This document shows positions 33,494 through 42,446 of a DNA stretch of 64,000 bases, one piece after another. Under the pieces are notes generated by a model. It was not told the origin of the DNA. It saw nothing but the letters and a program-made list of their open reading frames with translations, and did not search any database. Position numbers and translations under genes: made by a program. The stretch lies in the NCBI RefSeq assembly GCF_004216955.1, contig NZ_SGXL01000001.1, positions 2,982,061 to 3,046,060 of the forward strand. Direction: 5' to 3'. The stretch comes from Fictibacillus sp. BK138. GTDB taxonomy: Bacteria; Bacillota; Bacilli; Bacillales; Fictibacillaceae. Each line of letters starts with the position of its first letter. The first letter of the stretch is position 1.

Positions 33494-33522
33494 TTGTACG
33501 AATCGCGTATTCGGGATAAAAT
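33494..33522 (+). promoter_or_regulatory. Promoter candidate for the holin-like toxin
   Basis: TTGTAC, 17-nt spacer, TAAAAT. A second TTCTTGTACGA copy lies at 33552. GATTC/GAATC arms (33489-33504) overlap the -35. Confidence 0.5.
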
Positions 33523-33594
33523 GGAAAACATACAATACTTTTCCTTCTCTATTTCTTGTACGAGTCTTGCCTACTATAAAAAGGAGGGATTGGG

Positions 33595-33678
33595 ATGACG
33601 GTATTTGAAGCAATGTCGCTCATGATTGGTTTTTCAATGCTTGTTCTTACCATTATCCGCTCCAAAGACAACTCCTAA
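33595..33678 (+). CDS. Putative holin-like toxin (type I toxin peptide)
   Basis: 27-residue peptide beginning MTVFEAMSLMIGFSMLV and ending with a charged tail (IIRSKDNS). The M-T-V-[FY]-E-[AS]-[LM] start followed by one helix is the hallmark of the Bacillus BsrG/TxpA-type putative holin-like toxins. AAGGAGGG lies 6 nt before the ATG, a very strong site. A terminator follows at 33711. In known systems a cis-antisense RNA overlaps the 3-prime end and silences the toxin; a possible antisense promoter is at 33757-33785. It is shorter than BsrG (38 aa). Confidence 0.7.
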   Translation: MTVFEAMSLMIGFSMLVLTIIRSKDNS

Positions 33679-33710
33679 GAATAGAGAGAAGTTTTTTTCG
33701 TTTAGATTAT

Positions 33711-33737
33711 GCCATGCAGGCGCATGGCTTATTTTTT
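33711..33737 (+). terminator. Terminator of the toxin gene
   Basis: GCCATGC-AGGC-GCATGGC followed by TTATTTTTT. Confidence 0.82.
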
Positions 33738-33756
33738 CGTAATGCACCTCTATGTA

Positions 33757-33785
33757 ATAGAATTACCTTCTATTTAAATTGTAAA
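33757..33785 (-). promoter_or_regulatory. Possible antisense-RNA promoter
   Basis: Minus-strand TTTACA, 17-nt spacer, TTCTAT. RNA from here would run through the toxin terminator and into its coding region, the arrangement of type I antitoxins. The -10 is weak. Confidence 0.3.
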
Positions 33786-33786
33786 A

Positions 33787-33826
33787 CAAAAACCTTGCTG
33801 GAGGTATACTCTAGCAAGGTTTTTTC
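33787..33826. terminator. Terminator of clpE (bidirectional)
   Basis: AAAACCTTGCT...AGCAAGGTTTTTT, just after the clpE stop at 33831. Confidence 0.88.
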
Positions 33827-33830
33827 TGTT

Positions 33831-35972
33831 TTACGCTTTTTTAACGATAATTTGTCCATCAACCACATTAACTGCCAGCTTTTCTACATTCTCTTCATCC
33901 AGAAGTACGTCAGCAATCTTATCTTCGATGTGTTCTTGGATGATGCGGCGGAGCGGTCTAGCACCGAATGATGGGTGGTATCCTAACTTCGCCAGTTTGT
34001 GTTTGGCAGCATTTGTTACTGTTAATTCGATATTCTGCTCCTGAAGCTGTCCAGAAAGTTCTTTAAGCATCAAGTCAACAATTTTCACAAGATGTTCTTC
34101 TTTTAATGACTGGAATTGAACGATGCTGTCAAAACGGTTAAGGAACTCTGGCTTGAAATATCCGCCTAATGAATCAAGAATGTGGGTCTCTTTTTCCAAT
34201 TGTTCAGCATTAAATCCAAGTTTCTTTGTTTGCTTAACAGATGCTCCTGCATTACTTGTCATAATGATTACTGTGTCTTTAAAGCTTACCGTACGTCCTT
34301 GGCTGTCTGTTAATCTTCCGTCTTCCATGATTTGAAGGAACATGTGCTGTACATCAGGATGTGCCTTCTCGATTTCATCCAATAACAGAATGCTGTATGG
34401 TTTGCGGCGCACCTGCTCTGTTAATTGGCCAGCCTCTTCATGTCCTACATATCCCGGAGGTGAACCGATCAATTTAGAAACCGCATGTTTTTCCATGTAT
34501 TCACTCATGTCAAGGCGAATCATGCTGTCTTCATCCCCGAAGAGTTCTTTCGCCAATGTCTTTGTTAGTTCCGTTTTACCAACACCAGTCGGTCCTACAA
34601 ACAAGAACGATCCGATCGGACGTTTCTTCGCCTTTAGACCTGCACGGCTTCTGCGGATCGCTTTTGCGACTTTTTCTACCGCCTCGTCTTGTCCGATTAC
34701 TTGGGATGATAGTTTTGATGCCAATTCTTTCATTTTTGATTGTTCATCATTTTGTAGCTTGCGAACCGGAATGCCAGTTTTGTGTTCTACAATATGTTGA
34801 ATATCTTCAACTTGAACGATTGCTGCATTTTTATTTTTTTCCTGCGTTTTTAATTTTTCTTCTAGCATCAATTCTTCCTGACGCAGTTTCGCAGCTAATT
34901 CATAATTCTCATCAGCAGCTGCTTTTTCTTTCTCTTTTACGATTTCTTCTAAACGCTCATCAATTGAAGACTTTTCGATCGTGATGTGCTGAAGATTGCT
35001 CTTTGAGCCAGCTTCGTCCATCAGGTCAATCGCTTTGTCAGGTAGGAATCGGTCCTGAATATAACGGTGTGAGAGCTGTACACACGCTCTTAGTGCATCT
35101 TCAGTAAATTTAACTTGATGATAGTCTTCGTATCGAGGTGCAAGACCTTTTAATATTTCAATCGCTTCATCTACTGTAGGCTCATTGACGATGATCGGCT
35201 GGAATCGGCGCTCTAGGGCAGCATCTTTCTCGATCTGACGGTACTCTTTAAGAGTAGTTGCGCCGACCATCTGAAGTTCACCGCGGGCTAGTGCTGGTTT
35301 TAGGATGTTCCCGGCATCCATAGATCCTTCTGCAGAGCCTGCTCCTACGATCTGATGGACTTCATCTACAAATAGAATGACATTTTTTCTTTTTTGAAGT
35401 TCAGCGATCAGCTGCTTCATACGCTCTTCAAACTGGCCTCTTACCCCCGTGTCTGCTACTAATGAAGCAACATCTAGCAGGTAGACTTCTTTATTTAAAA
35501 GCTTGCCCGGTACATTTCCTTCTACAATCTTAGAAGCCAGTCCTTCTGCGATTGCAGTCTTACCGACACCAGGTTCACCAATTAGTACTGGATTGTTTTT
35601 TGTACGTCTGTTTAATATCTCAATCACACGGCGTACTTCTTTTTCACGCCCGATAACAGGATCAATAATCCCCGCCTTAGCAGCGTCTGTTAAGTTACGC
35701 CCGAATTTATCTAAAAAGCCTCCGCCGCGTTTTCCTTTTTGCGTTTGCTGTTGCTGATGATTGTTTTGATCAGTAAATGCCTGACCACTCATCATCTGCT
35801 GAAATATATCATCGAAAGAAGAGAAGTTCATGTTCATTCCTCCCCCAGTATTCATTTCTTGTTTTACTTGATGGTAACAATCAGAGCAAAGTACAAATTG
35901 CTTTTTCTCTTTATTCATGGAGATACTCATTTGGATCGTAGCAGGATTAACTTCACATTGTTCACAACGCAT
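33831..35972 (-). CDS. clpE: ATP-dependent Clp unfoldase ClpE
   Basis: 713-residue Hsp100 ATPase. The N-terminal zinc finger has C3, C6, C29 and C32, the mark of ClpE. Two AAA+ modules follow: first Walker [10 protein letters not shown] and Walker [10 protein letters not shown]; then a UVR-type coiled coil ([14 protein letters not shown]) and second Walker [10 protein letters not shown] with [10 protein letters not shown]. ClpE feeds unfolded proteins to ClpP and helps destabilise the repressor CtsR after heat shock. Its promoter carries two CtsR boxes. GAGGGGG precedes the ATG. Confidence 0.96.
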   Translation of the reverse strand: MRCEQCEVNPATIQMSISMNKEKKQFVLCSDCYHQVKQEMNTGGGMNMNFSSFDDIFQQMMSGQAFTDQNNHQQQQTQKGKRGGGFLDKFGRNLTDAAKAGIIDPVIGREKEVRRVIEILNRRTKNNPVLIGEPGVGKTAIAEGLASKIVEGNVPGKLLNKEVYLLDVASLVADTGVRGQFEERMKQLIAELQKRKNVILFVDEVHQIVGAGSAEGSMDAGNILKPALARGELQMVGATTLKEYRQIEKDAALERRFQPIIVNEPTVDEAIEILKGLAPRYEDYHQVKFTEDALRACVQLSHRYIQDRFLPDKAIDLMDEAGSKSNLQHITIEKSSIDERLEEIVKEKEKAAADENYELAAKLRQEELMLEEKLKTQEKNKNAAIVQVEDIQHIVEHKTGIPVRKLQNDEQSKMKELASKLSSQVIGQDEAVEKVAKAIRRSRAGLKAKKRPIGSFLFVGPTGVGKTELTKTLAKELFGDEDSMIRLDMSEYMEKHAVSKLIGSPPGYVGHEEAGQLTEQVRRKPYSILLLDEIEKAHPDVQHMFLQIMEDGRLTDSQGRTVSFKDTVIIMTSNAGASVKQTKKLGFNAEQLEKETHILDSLGGYFKPEFLNRFDSIVQFQSLKEEHLVKIVDLMLKELSGQLQEQNIELTVTNAAKHKLAKLGYHPSFGARPLRRIIQEHIEDKIADVLLDEENVEKLAVNVVDGQIIVKKA

Positions 35973-36050
35973 ATTTGTAACCCCCTCAAATTATTTTATT
36001 TAACTTGCGATAAACGCTTATTTGATTGTATTTTTTGATGAAAGTTTGAC

Positions 36051-36112
36051 TTTGACTTTCTTTGACCTTTCATCTTTAATCATATTATACTTTGACCTTT
36101 TTTGACTTTCAA
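36051..36112 (-). promoter_or_regulatory. clpE promoter with two CtsR boxes
   Basis: Minus-strand TTGAAA (rc of 36107-36112), 17-nt spacer, TATAAT (rc of 36084-36089). CtsR heptad repeats (RGTCAAA-N3-RGTCAAA) are AGTCAAA-AAA-GGTCAAA (rc of 36091-36107, over the spacer) and GGTCAAA-GAA-AGTCAAA (rc of 36051-36067, downstream of the start point). A further AGTCAAA half-site follows. Confidence 0.92.
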
Positions 36113-36141
36113 GTATTTTGTTTCTTCATTGAAATGAAGAG

Positions 36142-36271
36142 GTTGATTTCCACTCCAGGTGCTCGCTTTCAGCGGGGCGGGCGGTGAGCCTCCTGGCGCT
36201 CTACGCCTTCAGGAGTCTCACCTGTCCCACTCTCGTCCCGCAGGATTCTCGCACCTTGCGCTACAATCAAC
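36142..36271 (-). repeat. ~130-bp interspersed element, copy 2
   Basis: Reverse orientation: GTTGATTTCCACTCCAGGTG ... GCACCTTGCGCTACAATCAAC. Contains GGGGCGGGCGGTGAGCC and TCTCACCTGTCCC. It lies between clpE and the lipoprotein gene. Confidence 0.9.
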
Positions 36272-36319
36272 TTGCCAAGGAAGGGTATTCACAAACTTTG
36301 AAAGGAAAAATAAAAACTA

Positions 36320-36348
36320 AAAAGAGATGAGCTCTTAACTCATCTCTT
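36320..36348 (-). terminator. Terminator of the lipoprotein gene
   Basis: Minus-strand AAGAGATGAG-TTAAGAG-CTCATCTCTTTTTAG. Confidence 0.88.
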
Positions 36349-36355
36349 CCCCAAT

Positions 36356-36892
36356 TTAGTTCCAATTAAAAGTAATTTTTTGACGATAATCTTCTGTTTC
36401 GCCTTTTGCCGTCAACCAGACTTCTAATTCATAAGTACCTGCTTCTAAATCTTTGACTAAAATGTCCTGTTTAAACGTATCCGCCTGCTTTAGCTTTAAA
36501 GAAGATAATACCTGCATGAACATATGATTTTTTGAATACTGATAGACGATTTTGCCGTTCTTGTCCTTGATCACATAATCAAATTTCTGGCTTGTCGGAA
36601 ATTGAAATACTTTTTCTTTCTCTGTTTGATTTTTTAATTCATAACGAAATAATATTCCTTTTTCATTCTGCGGCTCCAACACTTGAATAGAAGACTCAAT
36701 ACTACCTGCAACGATTCCATTCTGCCCTTCTTCAGGACGGTCTTTCTTTTGATCTTGTTTTCCATCACCCATCACCGGTTCTTCTCTCCCCTCAGATTGA
36801 TTCGGACTGTCAGCCTTTCCGCAGCCCGTGACAGCTATTGAAATACATATTATTAAAAGTATAACACTCAACACATTTGTGCGTTTTGGCAC
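36356..36892 (-). CDS. Lipoprotein with BsuPI domain
   Basis: 178 residues. The signal peptide ends in the lipobox VTGC (Cys about residue 24), so it is anchored on the outer membrane face by lipid. A Glu/Gln-rich linker leads to a BsuPI-type domain (FRYELKNQTEKEKVFQFPTS, QKFDYVIKDKNGKIVYQYS, ELEVWLTAKGE), the fold of the intracellular proteinase inhibitor. BsuPI domains in lipoproteins have unknown targets. Start at GTG 36892 with GAGGTG 6 nt upstream; the frame runs 10 codons further. Confidence 0.82.
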   Translation of the reverse strand: MPKRTNVLSVILLIICISIAVTGCGKADSPNQSEGREEPVMGDGKQDQKKDRPEEGQNGIVAGSIESSIQVLEPQNEKGILFRYELKNQTEKEKVFQFPTSQKFDYVIKDKNGKIVYQYSKNHMFMQVLSSLKLKQADTFKQDILVKDLEAGTYELEVWLTAKGETEDYRQKITFNWN

Positions 36893-37006
36893 GATGATCA
36901 CCTCATCTGATAGTTTGGGCATATATGCTGATTTTCATGTTTAAAAAGGATTTTTGACTATGTTTATGTAAAATAGAACTATAACAACAAAAGGAGCGTG
37001 TTTTTC

Positions 37007-38383
37007 TTGAATATTGCACAAGCAGATCTTTTACTTGAAATGACAAAACGCACATCTGAAAAACGTGCCACGCAAAACGAAACCATCCTTAGGCAGCATA
37101 GCAGTGACGAATCCTATCACAGTCCAGTACTGCCTGATGTAGTAGTATACCCTTCATCCGCGGAAGAAATTTCTTCTATTATGTCATTCGCAAATGAAAA
37201 CAAAATTCCTGTCGTACCTTTTGGCGCAGGTTCCAGTCTAGAAGGTCATTGTATTCCGGTTAAGGGAGGCATCTCCATTAATTTTCAGGAGATGAATCAA
37301 ATCCTTGAGATTCGTCCCGATGACTTTTTAGTAAAAGTGCAGCCAGGTGTGACACGCACTCAGCTGAACCTTGCTCTAAAGAAGCATGGTTTGTTCTTCC
37401 CTGTCGATCCTGGTGCAGATGCAACAATCGGCGGGATGGCAGCAACGAATGCAAGCGGAACAACCAGTGTTAAATATGGAATCATGCGTGATCAAGTCCG
37501 AAACCTTCAAGTCGTATTAGCAGATGGACAAGTTATCCAAACAGGAGGGCTCGCGGCAAAGTCATCAGCGGGCTATCACCTGACAGGCATGTTTGTCGGT
37601 TCAGAAGGAACACTCGGGGTGTTTACCGAAATAACTTTAAAAGTTTACGGAATTCCTGAAGCTGTTTTAGCTGCACGTTGTACGTTCCCTTCTGTTCAAT
37701 CTGCTGTTGAGGCCGCATCAGGTGTTCTAGGCTCAGGTACAGGAATTGCCCGTATCGAGCTTGTTGATGAACGTTCGATTGTCCAAGTAAACAACAACAG
37801 TGATACTTCCTATACCGAGGCACCTACACTCTTTTTAGAATTCCACGGTAATCCTGCAAGCGTTACATATGAAGCTTCACTTACAAAAGAGCTTCTCGAA
37901 AGCTTCGGTGGTGTAGAATGGGTAGAAGAACGGGACTCCAAGGCACGTGCAAAACTTTGGGAAGCGCGTCATCACTTAGCTTATGCATTCAAACACGGGT
38001 ACCCTGGCAAATCGATGATGTTCACGGATGTCTGTCTTCCTTTATCTGAATTATCAGGAGCGATTGTACACGCGAGAGAAACAATGGATGCAATCGGTGT
38101 GCCTGGAGCCGTTCTTGGACATGTGGGAGATGGAAACTTTCATGCGATCCTGATGTACGACCCTATACGGCCAGAAGAACGCGAAAAGGCAGACAAAGTT
38201 AATTCGAGCATAGTGGAGTACGCACTAAACAAAGGCGGCACCTGCACCGGCGAACATGGCATCGGTATTGGAAAAGCAAAATATCTGGCGAAAGAGCACG
38301 CAGATACCTTGTCTATTATGTCAGGGATAAAAAAACAATTGGATCCAAATGACATTTTGAATCCAGGTAAAATCATAGTATAG
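37007..38383 (+). CDS. FAD-linked oxidase, GlcD / D-lactate dehydrogenase type
   Basis: 458 residues of the vanillyl-alcohol-oxidase superfamily. FAD-binding PP-loop segments are VPFGAGSSLEGHCIPVKGG, DPGADATIGGMAATNASGTTSVKYG and VGSEGTLGVFTE. The C-terminal catalytic region has HVGDGNFHAI and GEHGIGIGKAKYL, the GlcD/cytochrome D-lactate dehydrogenase pattern. No glcE or iron-sulfur glcF partner is adjacent, so single-subunit D-2-hydroxyacid oxidation is more likely than a glycolate oxidase complex. Start at TTG 37007 with AAAGGAG 10 nt upstream. Confidence 0.9.
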   Translation: MNIAQADLLLEMTKRTSEKRATQNETILRQHSSDESYHSPVLPDVVVYPSSAEEISSIMSFANENKIPVVPFGAGSSLEGHCIPVKGGISINFQEMNQILEIRPDDFLVKVQPGVTRTQLNLALKKHGLFFPVDPGADATIGGMAATNASGTTSVKYGIMRDQVRNLQVVLADGQVIQTGGLAAKSSAGYHLTGMFVGSEGTLGVFTEITLKVYGIPEAVLAARCTFPSVQSAVEAASGVLGSGTGIARIELVDERSIVQVNNNSDTSYTEAPTLFLEFHGNPASVTYEASLTKELLESFGGVEWVEERDSKARAKLWEARHHLAYAFKHGYPGKSMMFTDVCLPLSELSGAIVHARETMDAIGVPGAVLGHVGDGNFHAILMYDPIRPEEREKADKVNSSIVEYALNKGGTCTGEHGIGIGKAKYLAKEHADTLSIMSGIKKQLDPNDILNPGKIIV

Positions 38384-38446
38384 ATAATGAAACGGTAGGC
38401 TTGTATTTTTCGTATAAAGAAGGATTAAAATTAGGGGGATATTATT

Positions 38447-38767
38447 ATGATCGTTGTTACGACAGAGAACATTAAAGGCTACGAAATTAAAGAAGTTAAG
38501 GGATCTGCATTCGGTATTGTAGTTCGTGCGCGAGGCATTGGCGGGGATATCATGGCGGGACTTCGTGGAATTATGGGTGGCGAAATCAAGGAGTATACGA
38601 GCATGCTTGAAGATGCACGTAAACAAGCTGTCGACCGCATGGTGAAAAATGCTTCTGAAATGGGTGCTAACGCAATCATTATGATGCGCTTTGATTCTGG
38701 TGAAATGGGCAACAACATGAGTGAGATCGTCGCTTATGGAACTGCCGTTGTTGCTGAAAAACAATGA
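38447..38767 (+). CDS. YbjQ/UPF0145 heavy-metal-binding-like protein
   Basis: 106 residues, the length of the family: TTENIKGYEIKEVKGSAFG, then GGDIMAGLRGIMGGEIKEYTSML and GANAIIMMRFDSGEMG. YbjQ proteins form decamers or pentamers of unknown function despite the metal-binding label. GGGGG precedes the ATG. Its stop overlaps the next gene start (ATGA), so the two are translationally coupled. Confidence 0.92.
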   Translation: MIVVTTENIKGYEIKEVKGSAFGIVVRARGIGGDIMAGLRGIMGGEIKEYTSMLEDARKQAVDRMVKNASEMGANAIIMMRFDSGEMGNNMSEIVAYGTAVVAEKQ

Positions 38768-38994
38768 GCTGGATAAGTATCTTAATCGGATGGCAAGTGC
38801 TCTCCATTCTCGTAATAATCGTTCTTGCTATTTTATCTTGGCTTTATTACGATAAACGCTATAAAAAAAGCGAGACCAAAGTTCCTACAGGCTATATTTG
38901 GACCGAAGAAATATCAATTGATCCATCAACAGGCAAAAAAGAACGCGTGTATTATAACCCGGATACTGGGGATAGGTTTTATAAAGAAGAATAG
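38764..38994 (+). CDS. Small membrane protein coupled to YbjQ
   Basis: 76 residues: an N-terminal membrane helix (~5-27, LIGWQVLSILVIIVLAIL) and a soluble part (KVPTGYIWTEEISIDPSTGK, YYNPDTGDRFYKEE). It overlaps the YbjQ gene by 4 bp, so it probably works with it, perhaps anchoring it at the membrane (inference). A terminator follows. No named family recognised. Confidence 0.75.
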   Translation: MSWISILIGWQVLSILVIIVLAILSWLYYDKRYKKSETKVPTGYIWTEEISIDPSTGKKERVYYNPDTGDRFYKEE

Positions 38995-38999
38995 ATATC

Positions 39000-39032
39000 A
39001 ACCCAAAAGTGATTACACTTTTGGGTTTTATT
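39000..39032 (+). terminator. Terminator of the YbjQ pair
   Basis: AACCCAAAAGTG-ATTA-CACTTTTGGGTTTTATTTTT. Confidence 0.92.
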
Positions 39033-39044
39033 TTTAGGTATTTT

Positions 39045-39866
39045 TTAGTATTTATGGAAAGGATTAAACTTTTTTTCTAAAGATAAAAATTCCATCTTCA
39101 TCTCACCTAATAACTCTTTTTTACTTAACCTAAAATAAAGGCAGCGTATTAAATTTTTGAAATTAATTCTGCGTTTCATTGAAGTAATGTCTCTCCCGAT
39201 AAGTTCTTCCTTTTTATAAAGCCACTCGATAAAAACGGGTAGTGGAACTTTCTTAAGTTCTATCATAGTAACAGCTGCTAGCGAAATCCTTTCATCTTCT
39301 TCAGCCTCAAAAACTTCTGAAGCACCTTCAGTTAATGCAAGTAGTGCATACCATAATTTTGCACATTCATTTAAAGCTGTGTAACTATTTTTCATACATT
39401 CATCAATGACATCTGCAATATGTGCTGGTGCATGTGCCCAACCTTTTCCCTCAAGGTAACCTCTATAATCTTTCTCAAGATCACAATAAGAACAAATTCT
39501 CTCTATCATTTGCTCATACTTTTTCCTGCTCAAGAATTTAATTCTATTATCTCTATTAAGAATTAATGCAATTAAGAGGGAAGAAAACGAACGTAAAAAT
39601 ACGCTATCTGTTCCGGACTCACCGATTCTATAAAATAACATATCTTCAGATAAAGCTTTGTCTAGGAGAATTTCTAATTGTTCTTCATTTAAAAGTTTCT
39701 TTTTTAACAACCATTGATTTAATATACCGTATCCAAGAGTATCTCGTAATTCAGCATCCGTAGATCCTAATATACCGATAATATCTTGAATGGCCTCAAA
39801 TTCTGTCTTACCATCAGGAAGATTGTAATCATCCTTAATTATGCTTCTCAACTCTTCTTTATCCAT
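39045..39866 (-). CDS. DUF2785 protein
   Basis: 273 residues, all-helical. The conserved segment GKGWAHAPAHIADVIDECMK marks DUF2785, a family of unknown function in Firmicutes. Start taken at ATG 39866, with AAAGG upstream; a TTG eight codons earlier overlaps this site. It is followed by no partner in the same strand before the convergent YbjQ pair. Confidence 0.82.
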   Translation of the reverse strand: MDKEELRSIIKDDYNLPDGKTEFEAIQDIIGILGSTDAELRDTLGYGILNQWLLKKKLLNEEQLEILLDKALSEDMLFYRIGESGTDSVFLRSFSSLLIALILNRDNRIKFLSRKKYEQMIERICSYCDLEKDYRGYLEGKGWAHAPAHIADVIDECMKNSYTALNECAKLWYALLALTEGASEVFEAEEDERISLAAVTMIELKKVPLPVFIEWLYKKEELIGRDITSMKRRINFKNLIRCLYFRLSKKELLGEMKMEFLSLEKKFNPFHKY

Positions 39867-39888
39867 TTCATCAATCCTTTCATAAAGC

Positions 39889-39913
39889 AAAAGCCGCCAA
39901 TTCAGGCGGCTTT
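39889..39913 (-). terminator. Terminator of the chemoreceptor gene
   Basis: Minus-strand AAAGCCGCCTG-AATT-GGCGGCTTTTG, 8 nt past the stop at 39921. Confidence 0.9.
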
Positions 39914-39920
39914 CTTCAAA

Positions 39921-41609
39921 TTAAACTCTAAACTTATTAATCGTTTCGTTCATTTCTTCTGCCAGCTGTGATAGGGCATTTGAAGATGAAGAAATCTCTT
40001 CCATGCTTGCAAGCTGTTCTTCTGCTGATGCAGAAACTTCTTGGGTAGAAGACGCTGCTGTTTCAGCCATAGATGAAATGACATCGATCGCTCCTGCAAC
40101 ATGCTCTGTACTAGCAGACATTTGCTGAGTGGCTGCAGATACTTCTCCGACTTGATTCGATACTTCCGCCACACTATCATATAGGCTCTTGAATGCTTCT
40201 CCAGAACGGTACACAAGCTCTCGTCCGCCCGTTACTTCCTCTGTTCCGCTTTCCATCGCCTCTACAGCTTTCTCTGTCAACTCTTGAATCGCTGTAATAA
40301 GCTGGCCGATTTGCTGAGCGGATGCAGAAGATTGTTCTGCAAGCTTTCTTACTTCATCTGCAACTACTGCAAACCCTCTGCCTTGCTCTCCTGCCCGTGC
40401 AGCTTCGATTGCCGCATTTAACGCTAGCAAGTTCGTCTGACCCGAAATGTCTGTGATAACATCTACGATTTTTGTAATTTCCTGTGATTGTTCCCCTAAG
40501 TCTTTTACTACCTGAGATGTATTGGTGATAGAGGCATGAATCGCATCCATCTGACCAATTGTTTCCTTGATTGTTTCATTGCCGCCCTCAGCAACAGAAA
40601 GGGATCTTGAAGATGATTCAGACATGTTCTGCATGCTTACTGCTATTTGCTGAATACCAGCAGATAACTGATTCATCGCTTCAACGATATCTTCAACAGT
40701 TCTTACTTGTTCTTGTGATCCGCCGGCAACTTGCTGGATTGTACCTGCAATTTGCTCGGTGGCAAGGCTTGTCTGCTCGGCGCTCGCAGTCAATTCTTCT
40801 GAAGATGCAGCCACTTGTTCAGACGTTACTCTTACTTGTCTGATCAGGCTTGCGAGGTTCATTCCCATATGATTGATTCCGTCAGCAAGCATTCCGATTT
40901 CATCTTTGTTTTTTACTTTGATCGGTTCCATTGTAAGGTCACCGTCAGCTATTTCATTGAGCATATCTGCCATTTTTATAACAGGTCTTGAAATATTTCT
41001 TGAAATGAAATAGCCGATTAAAAGTGCCGCTATAACAATAACAATACCTAAGACAGTTACTAATGTAACGACAAACTTTTCTGCATTCTTAACTGTTATC
41101 TCACCTTCGTCCATGAGATTTGCTTGTCTTTGAGCCATTTCTGCTGTCACATCACGCATTTCTCTTCCCAGCGGGAACAATGAGCTTTTCGCATACTCAT
41201 TCGCCGCTTCCATGTTGCTCATCGAGTTCTGCAGCACTCTCTCGGACTCTGTACGATAATCGTTGTTTAAATAATAGATTTTTTCAAGTCTTTCCTTATC
41301 CGCTTTAGCCTTAACCAATTTCATTGTTGAATTCACTAGCGCATCTATTCGATCGGTAGATTCTAGCAGCTTTGCTTTACTGTCAGATGACTGTTCTAGT
41401 AGATACTCACGCACACTGTTATTTTGAATCGTAGCGTTCAGCTCAATCTCTTTTGCATTCTGATGAATGACTGCTCTTCTGTCTAAAAGCTCGCTATATG
41501 TATTCTGCATGTCTTTTAAGAAATAAAAGAAAATACCGCATGTCGCAGCGAACAACACGGCAACGATCAAAAATGAACCAATTAATTTTTTTCTTAACGT
41601 CAGTTTCAT
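39921..41609 (-). CDS. Methyl-accepting chemotaxis protein
   Basis: 562 residues: N-terminal helix (~9-30), a four-helix-bundle-type sensor domain (~31-180, [20 protein letters not shown]...), second helix (~185-205), HAMP ([18 protein letters not shown]...), then the methylation and signalling helices. The hairpin tip [43 protein letters not shown] is complete (shown here by its position near 385-430). It senses an unknown small ligand outside the cell. GAGGTG precedes the ATG. A CheW gene lies upstream on the same strand, with repeat copy 3 between them. Confidence 0.94.
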   Translation of the reverse strand: MKLTLRKKLIGSFLIVAVLFAATCGIFFYFLKDMQNTYSELLDRRAVIHQNAKEIELNATIQNNSVREYLLEQSSDSKAKLLESTDRIDALVNSTMKLVKAKADKERLEKIYYLNNDYRTESERVLQNSMSNMEAANEYAKSSLFPLGREMRDVTAEMAQRQANLMDEGEITVKNAEKFVVTLVTVLGIVIVIAALLIGYFISRNISRPVIKMADMLNEIADGDLTMEPIKVKNKDEIGMLADGINHMGMNLASLIRQVRVTSEQVAASSEELTASAEQTSLATEQIAGTIQQVAGGSQEQVRTVEDIVEAMNQLSAGIQQIAVSMQNMSESSSRSLSVAEGGNETIKETIGQMDAIHASITNTSQVVKDLGEQSQEITKIVDVITDISGQTNLLALNAAIEAARAGEQGRGFAVVADEVRKLAEQSSASAQQIGQLITAIQELTEKAVEAMESGTEEVTGGRELVYRSGEAFKSLYDSVAEVSNQVGEVSAATQQMSASTEHVAGAIDVISSMAETAASSTQEVSASAEEQLASMEEISSSSNALSQLAEEMNETINKFRV

Positions 41610-41666
41610 ATGTCACCTCTTCTTAAATATTGGCTGTTTTCGTAAACTTTGGCGCTATTAGTAGAT

Positions 41667-41796
41667 GTTGATTTCCGCTCCAGGAGCTCGCTTTCCGCGG
41701 GGCGTGCGGTGAGCCCACTCGTCGCTTTGCGACATTGACTGGTCTCACCTGTCCCGCTGATCCCGCAGGAGTCTCGCACCTTGCGCTCCAATCAAC
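41667..41796 (-). repeat. ~130-bp interspersed element, copy 3
   Basis: Reverse orientation: GTTGATTTCCGCTCCAGGAG ... GCACCTTGCGCTCCAATCAAC. It sits between cheW and the chemoreceptor gene, both minus strand, so it may be part of their transcript. Confidence 0.9.
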
Positions 41797-41855
41797 TAGT
41801 CAAAGAAGCGTAATCAACAAAAAATGTTCAAAACAACAATCTTTTTAAATTGAGC

Positions 41856-42296
41856 CTAGAAATTTCTATTATTAAATATCACAGGGCAGTTTAAAATGAC
41901 AATCAGACGATCGTTATGTTTAGCAACGCCTTGTATAAGCGAATCTTCTTTTTGTGCAAAGCTTCCTGGAGTCTGAATCGATGCTGTGTCAATATCGATG
42001 ACATCTGTTGCAGCTTCAGTCAGCAGACCTAGAAAGTTATCTTCCTTTTGCAGAACAACAATTCTAGAAGAATCCGTTCTTAATGACTGTTGGTTTCCGA
42101 TGAGCTGTCCGAAATCAATAATCGGAATGACATTGCCTCTTAAATGAATAACCCCTGTAACTTCCTGCGGCATCTCAGGCATTGGGGTAATCTCTGTAAC
42201 ACGCTCAATGGAAGCAACATACTGAATCGGCAGACCAAATTCTTCATCTCCGTTTGAAACAATAACAATTTTCAAAGTTTGAGTGCTAAGTGACAT
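41856..42296 (-). CDS. CheW-like coupling protein
   Basis: 146 residues, one CheW domain: IVIVSNGDEEFGLPIQYVASI, then PQEVTGVIHLRGNVIPIIDFGQ and the C-terminal LLTEAATDVIDID. CheW links chemoreceptors to the kinase CheA. No cheA is in the window, so this is a satellite pair with the chemoreceptor downstream. AAAGGAG precedes the ATG. Confidence 0.92.
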   Translation of the reverse strand: MSLSTQTLKIVIVSNGDEEFGLPIQYVASIERVTEITPMPEMPQEVTGVIHLRGNVIPIIDFGQLIGNQQSLRTDSSRIVVLQKEDNFLGLLTEAATDVIDIDTASIQTPGSFAQKEDSLIQGVAKHNDRLIVILNCPVIFNNRNF

Positions 42297-42402
42297 CTCA
42301 CTTGCTCCTTTTCTAGGTATTTCGGCTTAATGAACAGTCTCAAGTCCCATACTTCTTATCGGTTAAAGAATGATTTTATTTTAGTTTTTAATCTAAAAAT
42401 GG

Positions 42403-42434
42403 AAAAACCGCCCAGGAATTAACCGAGGCGGCCT
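42403..42434 (-). terminator. Terminator of the metallophosphoesterase gene
   Basis: Minus-strand AGGCCGCCTCGG...CCTGGGCGGTTTTT. Confidence 0.85.
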
Positions 42435-42446
42435 AAAATTTCATTT

